A stretch of DNA of 64,000 nucleotides. Origin: Ixodes scapularis (lineage: Eukaryota; Arthropoda; Arachnida; Ixodida; Ixodidae). Below, one piece after another: positions 24,601 to 36,600 of the stretch. Numbering within the stretch: position 1 is the first letter of the stretch; each line of letters opens with the position of its first letter. The position numbers and the translations under genes are program-made. The notes beneath the pieces are model-generated. The model was not told the origin of the DNA and made no database searches. It saw only the letters and a program-made list of their open reading frames with translations. The DNA lies in contig NW_024609839.1 of the NCBI RefSeq assembly GCF_016920785.2, forward strand, positions 19,469,085 to 19,533,084. The letters run 5' to 3'.

Positions 24601-27600
24601 CTTGCGCTACCATGCTTTCGTGGATACTCACCCTTGATGAACGAACTGTGAAGCGGGACCGGTCAGTGATTCGGTATTACTTTCGCTGCAATCGGAGGCG
24701 TTGATTTGAACCGCTCGTGCCGTCGGGCGGCACTGTAGACACAGCCTTCGGAAAGTGCTTTGTGGCCCCTTCCCGAACTTGTGCTACCATGCTTTGGTGG
24801 ATACTCACCCTTGATGAACGAACTGTGAAGTGGGACCGGTCAGTGATTCGGTATTACTTTCGCTGCAATCGGACGCGTTGATTTGAACCGCTCGTTCTCG
24901 AAATAGGAGCCTTGTCTTGAACAAAACCATCCAATAACTCAAAGGCCGCAACCACGTCGCACACAACTCTCTACCTGCCCCACATGCGTTGCGCCATCTT
25001 GGGTCCCAGTGTTGCCAGGTGAGGAAAACAAAAATCAGTGGATACTGGATAGAACTCAATCGAACTCCCTAAAATCAGTTAATAAAATTATGCACTTTTT
25101 TTACTCCGAGACTAATCTTTTAGCAAATATCATAAGCTATAAAACCGCAGTTTAAATAAAACTGTATTCCCAAATTGAGCTATAATTAGTATTATTTTTA
25201 TTGCGTCACTCTGCTGCAATGTCCGACAGAAATGTTTTAACGTTCAAAAGTCGGTTTGATTGTATCAACTATTCCGATGACTTCACTCAACGCTGCAATA
25301 CAAAAACCCAAACTCCTCTGCGTGAAAACGGAACTACGTGGATGCGAGTTGCAAAACCTCTTCGTGGTCTGGAAACACTGTACGGGCGGCCGTCTTGAGT
25401 TTCGGTTTCTCCGCATTTCCTTCTAGGGCATGGACGCTCCGCCACTGAGTGCGATTCGAAAATTTTATTGTTTTCTGACTTCCGACCGATCACCCAACGT
25501 GGCCGAAGAGCTAGGCCGTCATGCGCTTCATCTCTGAGGACACTCTTTTTTCGATGCGAACACCGATGAAATCGTACTGTTTAGCGTTAGACTGCCTACC
25601 GTGTTACATGCGACTCAATTTTTTTTTTTTTTGTTATTGACAAAAGTGTTTTATTATTTTTTTTTTTTTTTAGAAAGCTCTGTGTTTCAGTGGAAACTGT
25701 GCCCTGGGAAATATTTTTCAGACGTTGCAAGAGCTAAATTGGTTTCAGATAGGAAAAATTGGGTTGTGTGTGTGTTTATACAGCCTAGAACTTGGTCTGC
25801 CTCACAGGGACGACGAGTCTCCCAGCTGTAGATGAGCAATTTAGCCAGTGCAGTACAATCGCTAGCCTGGGGTCTTGAACGTGCACCACGCAGTAGTGAT
25901 ACACGACCGCACGCCGGTACGATGCTCATCCAAAAGATAGCACTTACCTCAAGCACAGTTGACGGATGTTTCGCTATTATTGAAGATTTGTTCAACCCTG
26001 GCAGGATAACTGCATTGACTTTCTCAAGACTAAACAACTTTTTTTTTCACCTCGGCTGCGAAAAAAGAAAAAACGATGTAAAAAAATGAGTGTGAAATGA
26101 GGTTGGCACCACCCGTGTGACAGCGGCACGGCTAAACGAGCGCTCTAGCTGCAGGACCAACTGTAAAAATTATTGACATCAAGTATAGAATTTTGAACGG
26201 GGGCTGATGGCGCGTGCTCCATTTTTGTTTTCTTGGTTTAAATATTTTTATTCATTAGCGCGCGTGGATAGACGCTGTAGTGCCGCTTTATATTGGCACG
26301 CTCACGCCCTCGCCAGACAACACGGCCGCCGCTCCGCCACTCCCTCTGACCAGACCAAGGAGCCCCGCAAAAGATGGGACGTTTGCAGTATTGATCTTTA
26401 TGGAAATATACCTAATACTAAATTACCCAAGCATCAAGAAGAATGCAGGGATTGGTGTTCCAGGCGCCGCACGCCTATGCCTTCCCCGTGTAAAAGATTC
26501 GAAGTAAATAAGCAAAATAAAGCGTTGACGAACGCGCGTGTAAGATGCAATTTGTTTTAGACATCTGCTTTGGAAAGTTACTAATGTGAGGCCAGCACGT
26601 GCGGCGCGTGGAACACCAATCCCTGCATTCTCCTTGATGCTTGGGTAATTTGGCGATAGGTCTATTGTTGATCGCGCATACCCGCTTGGTCGCTGAAGTG
26701 CTAGTGAAGTCACCGGGCGGCCATCTTGCAAATAAACAAATTGCGGTTTTGCTAGCGTTACAAAGGCAGCCGTCAGCGTGCTGGAGAAACGTTTTCTACT
26801 CGTTCGTCGTCATTCGCTAAAGAGGTTTTCCAAGACCCTGCGTAAGCGTTGAGGCTTACTGTTGAGAACACGTGGAAAATTTTACGAAAGTGCAGGGCCG
26901 CACAAAAAAGGCACAATTCGTCGAGAGCAAGTTTCACCGGTCTCGCGATGTAATCAAAATTTCCTTGTCACGCCGAAGTGCTACGTCTCTGTGCCTTCGT
27001 ACGCTTGCATACCGATCAAGATTCGACGTCATGTGGGTGTGTTTTACTGGTACAATGTGCATTAAGGTGTGTGTGCCTCTACAGCAGCGTTTTACTTGAC
27101 TCTGCCGACTGTATTTGTAACTTGCGGCACTCGCAGTCCAGAAACGAGCTACATCCAGCATTAAGTGGCGGCGGAAGAAAGGCGGGGGAGGGGGGGGGGG
27201 GAGTACGTTTTTTTTACGGGTTACAGAATACCAAGGAACATTAGCTCATCACTGATCAGTGGTCTGACCCGTGGGTCTGACTCATGATCAACAACTGCAC
27301 GCGACATCAAATTTGAGCGCGGCTCGATTAATTATGATTGGTGAACGGATTGCACTCCGCTTCAAAGATTTTCAATCTCGCTGTCTTGTACTTTTGCCTT
27401 TTGCCTGCTCAGCAGCGTTGCTCTATTAGTTCTGCTATGTCATCGATTAGAGATCAGTGCTGCATTCTTTTGCGGGGCGCCTTTGTCCGGCTAGAGGGAG
27501 CGCGAACCACCCCTCTATTAGGGTGCCTCAATGTGCGTTTGTCATAGGGCGAAGACACTCATTGTTGTATTGAAAACTGCCTGCGCATGCCGAATGACCT

Positions 27601-30600
27601 TAAAGGGGCGATGCAACGATTTACGTATTTGCGCAAATACCGCTTAAAACGGATCCCTAACGCTAATGACCCGTGAAATACCCGTTCGTCTTTCACCACA
27701 CGCAATCGAAGTCGTAGAAAAAAAATAAAGAAAAACGAGCACCGTTCACCCCCTCAACTCGCAACCATAACAAGCGGCCACGTGATCTGGAGCCTATTAT
27801 ATGCCGCCAATGTTGATCATAGCCGTGCGCTGGGGTTGGCAAGGCACAGGACACGCGCTGAGTTCCAGACATTGTTATGGTTAGGCTGTTGACGTCATTG
27901 CAGCGATTGGACGCAGGATATTACCCAAATTCTTCTCGAGCTAATGCTTTTCGAGCTCGAGCTTCTCGAGCTCGAAAAGCAAGTGCCCACGCATTGCTCG
28001 GGTCCAATCTATGAGCCGCATTCAAATATCGTCACTGGGCGGGACTGTCACCGCCCAGCTACGTCATCAGGTTTTGCGAAGGAGAGAATGAATGAAAACG
28101 CTCGGTTTTTTCCTTGAAATTACAGCGCTACAAAGGTGTTTTTGGTCAGGGGCGTTGCGTGCGAGTATCCTTGAGTCCCACTTGTGCCAGTGAGCTCGTG
28201 TAAAGTGAAAAACATTCCAATTGAATATTGTTGCATCGCCCCTTTAAAATTGCGCCAAAGCGCCGGGCAGGGCTCAGCGCTCGCTCCGAACGAGATCGAA
28301 GCGCGCGCATTCTGGGCATAGAAATGGCCGAGATGCCGCCACCCTAAGACAGACGTGGCGAAACTGTATGAAGGCACTATACCCTCTATCCTGGGAAAGC
28401 GGTGCCATTCAATGTTGTGGAAATGCTCGAGACACGTGCCACGCGCCCCTTCTGTGAAGAACATGTCGTCTAAAGTCTAGCTCAGTGCTGCGCTGTGCCG
28501 CCATGATCTTCCCAAGGGCTGCACGTTGCACGTGCCGCGTGTATCGACGCATCTTGCGCTACTTTTTTTTTAACATAAGGGTCTTTAGTAATGATAAAAG
28601 CCCCTTCATATTTTAGAAGTAGCGCATAGCGCGTCGATGCACGAGGCAAGTGCAACGTGCAGGTCTTGGGAAGATCATGGCGGCACAGCGCAGCACTGAG
28701 AGAGATTTCAGACGCCATGTTCTTCCCAGAAGGGGCGCTTGTCACGTGTCTCGAGCATTTCAACAGCAATGAATGCCACCACTTTTCCCAGGATAGAGGG
28801 ACTTTAGTAATGATGGCGAAGCGGCGATGGAACTTAAAGCGGCGCCATGTCGTCTGGCGAGGACGCTAGCGTGCCTACATAAAGCGACACCACAGCCTCT
28901 ATACACGCGCGCTACTGGATAAAAATATTTCAACTAAGAAAACCAAAATAGAGCACGCGCCATCAGCCTCCGTCACCTTAGCCTGGAACATTAAAACAAC
29001 CTCGTTGCTTTGCAGCGATTTCCATACACTTTGTCTGGCGTCGGTAAACGAGCTTTGTAAAACACATCTAAAACAAAACAGAAGTTTGTTGTTGAAATAT
29101 TCTTGAATAGAAAACATAACAGACACAGACTACGTGTCTGTTTGCTCACCATTCATGGAGAAGGCATTTTGCTATCGCAGTGGCTAAAAATTCGACGGCC
29201 GCGGCGGCGAAAACTTACGTGGCGGACGTCGAGTGGAGCAACACGGGTGGTGCCAACCTCATTTCACACTCATTTTTTTACATCGTTTTTTTTTTTTTTT
29301 GCAGCCGAGGTGAAAAAAAAAGTTGTTTAGTCTTGAGAAAGTCAATGCAGTTATCCTGCCAGGGTTGAACAAATCTTCAATAATAGCGAAACATCCGTCA
29401 ACTGTGCTTGAGGTAAGTGCTATCTTTTGGATGAGCATCGTACCGGCGTGCGGTCGTGTATCACTACTGCGTGGTGCACGTTCAAGACCCCAGGCTAGAG
29501 ATTGTACTGCACTGGCTAAATTGCTCATCTACAGCTGGGAGACTCGTCGTCCCTGTGAGGCAGACCAAGTTCTAGGCTTTATAAACACACACACAACCCA
29601 ATTTTTCCTATCTGAAACCAATTTAGCTCTTGCAACGTCTGAAAAATATTTCCCAGGGCACAGTTTCCATTGAAACACAGAGCTTTCTAAAAAAAAAAAA
29701 AATAATAATAAAACACTTTTGTCAATAAAAAAAAAAAAAAAAAAAAATTGAGTCGCATGTAACTCGGTAGGCAGTCTACCGCTAAACAGTACGATTTCAT
29801 CGGTGTTCGCATCGAAAAAAGAGTGTCCTCAGAGATGAAGCGCATGACGGCCTAGCTCTTCGGCCATGTTGGGTGATCGGTCGGAAGTCAGAAAACAATA
29901 AAATTTCCGAATCGCACTCAGTGGCGAAGCGTCCATGCCCTAGAAGGAATGCGGAGAAACCGAAACTCAAGACGGCCGCCCGTACAGTGTTCCCAGACCA
30001 CGAAGAGGTTTTGCAACTCGCATCCACGTAGTTCCGTTTTCACGCAGAGGAGTTTGGGTTTTTGTATTGCAGCGTTGAGTCAAGTCATCGGAATAGTTGA
30101 TACAATCAAACCGACTTTTGGACGTTAAAACATTTCTGTCGGACATTGCAGCAGAGTGACGCAATAAAAATAATACTAATTATAGCTCAATTTGGGAATA
30201 CAGTTTTATCTAAACTGCTGTTTTATAGCTTATGATGTTTGCTAATAGCGAGTTCGTTTCACAGCACTCGTGCCCACGCGTGCCCACTCGCAGCGTGGAA
30301 CGGGTTCGTTTCGGCCGGCGCTCCACGAGTGGTTGCACTCTCCGAGTTCGTTTCAGCGCTGACACCCCACGCGTGCATGCACTCGCTGCACCGAGAAAAT
30401 CGGGAGTGCGCCAAAATGCAATCCCGTCATGCCTCGCTCCGGCGGTGCCGGCGAGGAGCTTGAGCAGACAACGAGGGTTCGTCTGCTGCGATGTGTCGCG
30501 GAACCGAACGGAAAAAACAAAAGTAGATTTTCTGATAGAAATCGCGTCCCTCGGGAAACGAAATCAAACGCGAGCTTGAATTGTGAGCGTCTGCTATTTC

Positions 30601-33600
30601 ACGGAGGAAGCAATTGACAATCCGTGATTTATTTGCAGGTTTTAAATCGCTCTGTTGCCGTACAAACGCTGTAATATACCAGTGTGTAAGGAAATGCTCA
30701 GAACAAACGCAACAGCGGCCCCCGAGATGTCGATCGCCATCCGCGTGCGGGTGGAAAATTTAACATTTGTCGGTAAACTCCCCCAGCAGAAACCTCTGAC
30801 TGCCCAATAAGCATCAGAGAAAACTAAAGATGGTGACTTTACCCGAGGATTGGGCAACATCATCATGTTTAACATTTACCTACGCAGCTAACTTGCCCCG
30901 TCGTATTTTGTTCGAGAAAGCTCTCGTTCTCGACGCCCTCACCAAGGCTAATATCTAATCCACCTATTATGACGATCCAAATCGAAAGTCCCAGTTTTGC
31001 TGGATATTCCAACAGGCTAGTTTTAAGCCGTACCCTTTCTGTGGTTCACGCATAATACCATGCTCAAACAGATCAAGCTTCTGCTCGGACAGCATCATCA
31101 GTTTTCTTCAGTGTAAACGGTTATAAGGATTGAAAGATCGCAATCAGCTGCTTTGTAGACAGCTGGTTGCGGAAATTTACGCCGTCTGTAACTATCCCTA
31201 CGGCAGCCGAGCTGCTTGAAGACATCGCAACTATGAACTACAGGTTGCAGTTGCCAACGTTTGTAGATAAACGTTGGTAGCGACTGCATTCTCGCATTCT
31301 CACGCATCACTCGGAACAGAAAGGCACTAGTTTCGGTTTGAAGTCGGTACCTTTTCTACAACATAGATGGCGACAGCATCAGTCTTCCGCACTCGATGCA
31401 TTTGGCGAGTTCGTTTGAGTCCAATTTTCCGTGCAACACTCAGTGAGTGCGATGCATTCTGGGAGAGAACTCGAACGGTGCCAGTGCGTGTGAAACGAAC
31501 TCGCTATAAAAGATTAGTCTCGGAGTAAAAAAAAGTGCATAATTTTATTAACTGATTTTAGGGAGTTCGATGGAGTTCTATCTAGGGATGTCGCGAACCA
31601 CCCTAGGTTCGATATGGAAAGGTTTCGATATTTGCGAAGCGAACTGAGGTTCGATTTCGAAAAATTTCGATATTTTCGTACTGACCAAGGTTCGATTTCG
31701 AAAAATTCGCAACTTTTGTCCACAGCGGAGTTTCGAATTCGAAAAGTTCGAAGCTTTCTCGGTTTCTAACATTTCAAATTCGAATATTTCGAATATTTTT
31801 TTACTTCAGGTTCGATAAATTCGAAGATTTCGAAATTCTTTGTAAAAAAGATTCGAAAACTTTGAACGCTTCGAATTTTTATAGACATGAAGTTCGAACA
31901 ATATTCGAAGATTTCGAATTTCTTTTTCCATAAAGTTCGAAAAGGTCGAAGGTTTCGATTCTCTTTTAACGTTAAATTAAAAAAAAAAAAATTTCGAAGA
32001 TTTTGAATTACTTTCTAATCCAAGTTTTCAAAGTTCGAAGTCCGATTTTCAAGTTTTTCCACAGTTTCAGTTTCAAATAACGTTTTCACGACTCACTGGT
32101 TTTCACAAAATCAGGTTTAGAAAAGTTAGGGTGTGATATCTAGATTCTGCGAAGTTGGTAAGGCAATTAAATGAGACGACGAGTGTCCCGGATGTGCTAG
32201 AATATTTGCCAGTGCAGAATTGTGACCGCCAGCCCCGTGGGGGGGGGGGGGTCTTTAACCTGCATCAAGCAGTAGTGATTGCACGAACACACTGTTTTAC
32301 GAGACTCTTCCAGTTCGAAACGGCCAGGGGCGAGCAGGAGGTTGAGGCTCAGAAAAACCGTGAAGCGACCTGGCAAACTAGCTCGCCACCCCTTGCACGC
32401 TGGTAGTAATCCGATCCGGTGAAGTTTATAATTGTCCTGGAGGTTTATTTTCTGGGACGGAGGAATCGTCTCGCGAAAAGCACAAAAGCCGACACAACTC
32501 GAGGTCGAGGAGCGTTCTACCATACAAGTGGCGTCGGAAGAGGAAAAACGGGGGGGGAAGAGGGTAGCGGGGGGAGGGGGGGGGGGGGAGGGAGGGGCTT
32601 CAGCCTCCTTCTTCCCCTTGCAGGCATTTCGGACTGTTAAAGAAAACAATACGGGGAAGAAGGGCGTGGTCGAGCTTATTTTAATCTGAAATTATTTATG
32701 CATATGTATAGCTAATGTCGCTCTTCACTGCATAAAAGGTTGCGTAGATGGTCATTGTTAGAAACTCGTTGTCAGAAGGCACTGCTCGTCACATGCTTAG
32801 TGGTTCGGAAGTTCAAAGCTGTCTTTTCGACCTAAACACCTGTGCCGATAGTAACAAAAGAAAAAAAAAAAGAATAAATGCGGGAATAAAAAGCAGGAGA
32901 AAAAAAAAACTATCAAGAATTCGTTGGAAGTGTTCTCTTCTTGCATATTCAGAGGTTCAGAACTTCGAAACAAGTTTCTTTTACCAAAGTGTGTACAGGC
33001 TAAAAGAAACACGTCCCAAGAACGTGAAGCGAAAAAAAAAAAAAGTTTTATTTTAATGACGTGCTGAACTTGAACACTACTAGAAATCTTCTCCCGAGAG
33101 TTAATTTATTCCTTAACGTGAAAAAACAATAAATATATTATTTTGTATTCTGCAGATGGCAATGATATGTACTGTCTGTGGTGTTAATTTAAATGCGATA
33201 CCTCAAACAACTTAGACGAAAATAAATATCAAGTTTAGGTCATAATTGCATGCAGATATGTGTTTGGACATTTCTTCGAAACTCACGTTGAATAACAATA
33301 ATCACATCTTAAAACGGCACTTACCTAGGCTATACATAGATCATTCTTAAAAAAGTATAACTTATCTACCATGAATAGCTCCGGCTGCAGCGTGCTTCAA
33401 ATCTGGCACAAACGATAATCGTCAAAAACCCGTCGTCCTTCCTCGCCACTTCGGAATTTATTTCTTTAAACCTAAGCATGCCAGAACATTGAAATAAACG
33501 ACATTGTCTTTCGTAAGGAACGCAGCACTGCGTGTAAAAGTTCGAGAAAAAAAAATTACGAATGTACCCCACTACTTGAAATCAAATGAAACCGTCCGCC

Positions 33601-36600
33601 GGTCTTTCGAAGTTCGACGAACGTCGAACTTTTACCCTAAAAGTTCGAAGTTCGTCGAACTTCTGACTTTTCAGAGGTCGAAAGTTCGAAACTTTTCGAA
33701 TTCTCTTGATAAATAAGTTCGAAAGTTCGAAATTCATCGAATTTTTTGGTCAGTCAAGTCGAAAGTTCGACAAGCATCGACCTTGCAGCGCAATAAATTC
33801 GAAAGTTCAAAAAAGATCGAATTTTTTAGCGTAATAAGTTCGACGGTTCGAAAAGCGTCGAACTTCTCAGCTTAACAAGTTCGAAAATTCGACCTCCGTC
33901 GAATTTTACGATATAGACAATAGACCCTTTCCGAAATTCAGTCTGGCCACTTTGATCACTATCATCATCTGTGGAACGGCATCGGTGTCCTACCAATGGC
34001 GGCCTTCTAGTGACTGATAAGGGAAGACGTTGAAGACGCTCCTAAGCAGATGATGCGAGGCCTGTACATTCGGGGGGTTAGTACAACACGACGTAGGAAT
34101 GGAACACAAGAGCTACGTAAGCGTTCATTTCCAACTTAGATTCTGTCAATTTGTGGGCGGCACACAATCGGCTTTAAACCCTTTGGTGGATAAAAATTTA
34201 TCGAGGCATCTGTGTGGATTGGACCTTTGTTCTGCAAGTTCTTGGTCACCATCGAACTGAAAGTGGTCGAGAAAGAACTCACATTGAACAATTCCTCGCG
34301 TGCCCTTGACTTGCGAAAGTGACGGTGTCCGATGAAATACAAGTTCATTACCGCCATTGGTATGGCAAAAGCTAAACTCCTATACAAACTACCAGATGGC
34401 ACTGAATTTCGGAAAGGGTCTATTCGAAAAATCGAAATCTTTCGAACCTTTCGAACCGCTTGATTCGATCATCGAAACTTCGATTCGAAAAAAGTTCGCG
34501 GCATCCCTAGTTCTATCCAGTATCCACTGATTTTTGTTTTCCTCACCTGGCAACACTGGGACCCAAGATGGCGCAACGCATGTGGGGTAGGTAGAGAGTT
34601 GTGTGCGACGTGGTTGCGGCCTTTGAGTTATTGGATGGTTTTGTTCAAGACAAGGCTCCTATTTCGAGAACGAGCGGTTCAAATCAACGCCTCCGATTGT
34701 AGCGAAAGTAATACCGAATCACTGACCGGTCCCACTTCACAGTTCGTTCATCAAGGGTGAGTATCCACGAAAGCATGGTAGCGCAAGTTCGGGAAGGGGC
34801 CACAAAGCACTTTCCGAAGGCTGTGCCTACAGTGCCGCCCGACGGCACTCCAATCGCGCCTACAAGTGCCGTCCGGGAGTCGGACGGCGCGTGTATCACT
34901 GGGGAGCTCGTTAACACACACCGCCGCCTGCGTTCACGCCGCTTCGCGGCGACAGTATGCGGCTGCTAATTACAAAGCTATTGACCCATTTGGCCCTGTC
35001 GTACACGCCGCTTCGCGGCGTCCAAACCAAGCCCCGCTTTCCCCGATGCACCTCCGGAAACGAAGTACCATGCTATTTCGTTCAGCGAAATTTCGGCGAC
35101 AACATTCATTTTTTTCCTGTGTTAATGGTAAAAAAATAAATGTACATATCGCCAAATGCGTCGGCAAAATAAAATGTTCGAGAAAACAAAACCAATAAAG
35201 TAAGCTCGCAGTGGGGATCGAACCCGGGATCACGTGCTTATGTTACACATCTTACCAATACGCCACACTCCCCTTCGTAAAAGTCGTTTTGAGAACTCGT
35301 TTTATACGAGACTTTCGGACGCCACTTGAACGCGCGAGTGGAGTACCGTCGGATGGCAATTGAACGCTCTGCAAGAGTGCCGTCGGACAGTTTTCTAGAC
35401 ACTACGTTTTCCGAAACCACACCCGTTCACTCGTTCTGTCTAGTGGGTTTTATCAGAACGGAAGGGATATAGCGAGCGCTGCCGTGACCGGCAGACTGGG
35501 CGAACTGCGATGAACAGGCGAGCTCTAGGAATCGAAAGTATGTGGCATCGCGCGTCGGAGGGGCCAGGATGGGGCTTTGCAGTGTGCGCGACTACAAGGG
35601 CCGTTGAGATTATTCTTCCGGAGGCTTTACATTTCACCGTTCAGTCCCACAGCATAATACAATTCGCAGTAACGTGAATTTGTGGGCAGTTCTCCTGGTT
35701 TTACAAGGGTCAGCAAGTTGCGGAACCGTTGGATTTCGGTCGTTGATCGCGGCGGTGACTGGACCCCATCTCACCTCCTCTTCACCTCAGTGAGTGACCT
35801 ACACAGTGACCGCAATAACAATAAAAGCGAACTGTTTTAATCCAGATTGTATCTGAGTGCCGTCCGATGGCACTAAAGTAACACTGGACTGCACTCTGAG
35901 CACGCATTCGAGCGCCGTCCAAAGTCTCGATGGGCTGTAGAGGGGACCTGGGTCATCGCGCCCTGAGAAGCGGAGCCTTCCGTATCCGTAGTCTGAAGGA
36001 ATAGGTTTCACTCGAAGTTTTTTGACCATATCCAAGCACTTAGCAAGTCATCAGGGAAGTGTCTCAATCAGCAATTTAGAAGATCTGACTATGAGCCGCT
36101 TGCCGCTGATTTGTTTGTCATAAAGTGCGTCCAAACATATCCACAAATCGTTTGAGCAACCTCAAAATTCTTCAGGCACTCTCTGCGTTTGATATCACCA
36201 CACATCGCGGCACCAGCTTTGCGTGAGCACTTCCAAGATGAATTGCCGTTGAAATTAGTAGGTAAGCGATTTCAACACGTTAAACTATCTGCAAAAAACA
36301 GTTTCTTAACCGAAGCAAAGTACCGAAGAAAGGAAGCAGACGACAGATGTCATCGGTCAGCCGCAGTCTCCATTTGGGAATTGGGATGAGTAGCGGCGCA
36401 GAGCCCAGCAGTGCCAGCCAGTCCTTCCCTACGAACAAGCGTCAACCACAAGGGATGACGGGTAGTCATGATGGGCGATGAAGTAGACGGCAAAGGGGCT
36501 GGCGATAATGGAGGTTGGGTTGCGGGGGCTACGGAGCTAACATCATGATCCCCTGCTACAATTCTATCGTACTTGGTAGTAGGCTTCTCTTCCGAAATTT

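Larger units (their letters stand above)
19367..26118 (+). repeat. giant inverted repeat, left arm (6.75 kb)
   Basis: The reverse complement of this arm runs through 29241-42513 in collinear order. Anchor pairs: 19367/42513 (CGTCCCAATCCGGCTG), 22484-22786 / 38500-38802 (the same 100-codon frame reads identically in both), 25201-25398 / 29967-30164 (65 codons, three differences), and 26118/29241. The arm carries an 18-bp minisatellite at its outer end, two tRNA-like SINE heads (23679-23757, 24121-24188), a G-rich stretch near 23957-23997 and a local tandem duplication (about 24540-24890). No gene is recognised; its open frames are shared because the DNA is shared. Confidence 0.95.
26119..29240 (+). 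other. spacer between the arms of the giant inverted repeat
   Basis: 3.1 kb of unique-to-spacer sequence. It contains a small inverted pair (26408-26472 / 26597-26662, sharing ATGCAGGGATTGGTGTTCC), a G-rich run near 27181-27201, a TTAA-flanked element (27604-28243) and a foldback (28381-28801). No gene recognised. Confidence 0.8.
31583..34509. mobile_element. 2.9-kb hAT-type element with TTCGAA-rich ends, right arm only
   Basis: Ends TAGGGATGTCGCGAAC and GTTCGCGGCATCCCTA are inverted with one mismatch, flanked by a perfect 8-bp duplication GTTCTATC (31575-31582, 34510-34517). The left arm has the single site at 25048-25055. About 480 bp at the left end and 900 bp at the right end consist of degenerate GTTCGAAA subrepeats, giving a foldback-like architecture. 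The interior contains a copy of the common 110-bp repeat (32200-32300), G-rich tracts and AT-rich filler. A smaller element is nested at 33923-34420. Confidence 0.85.
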
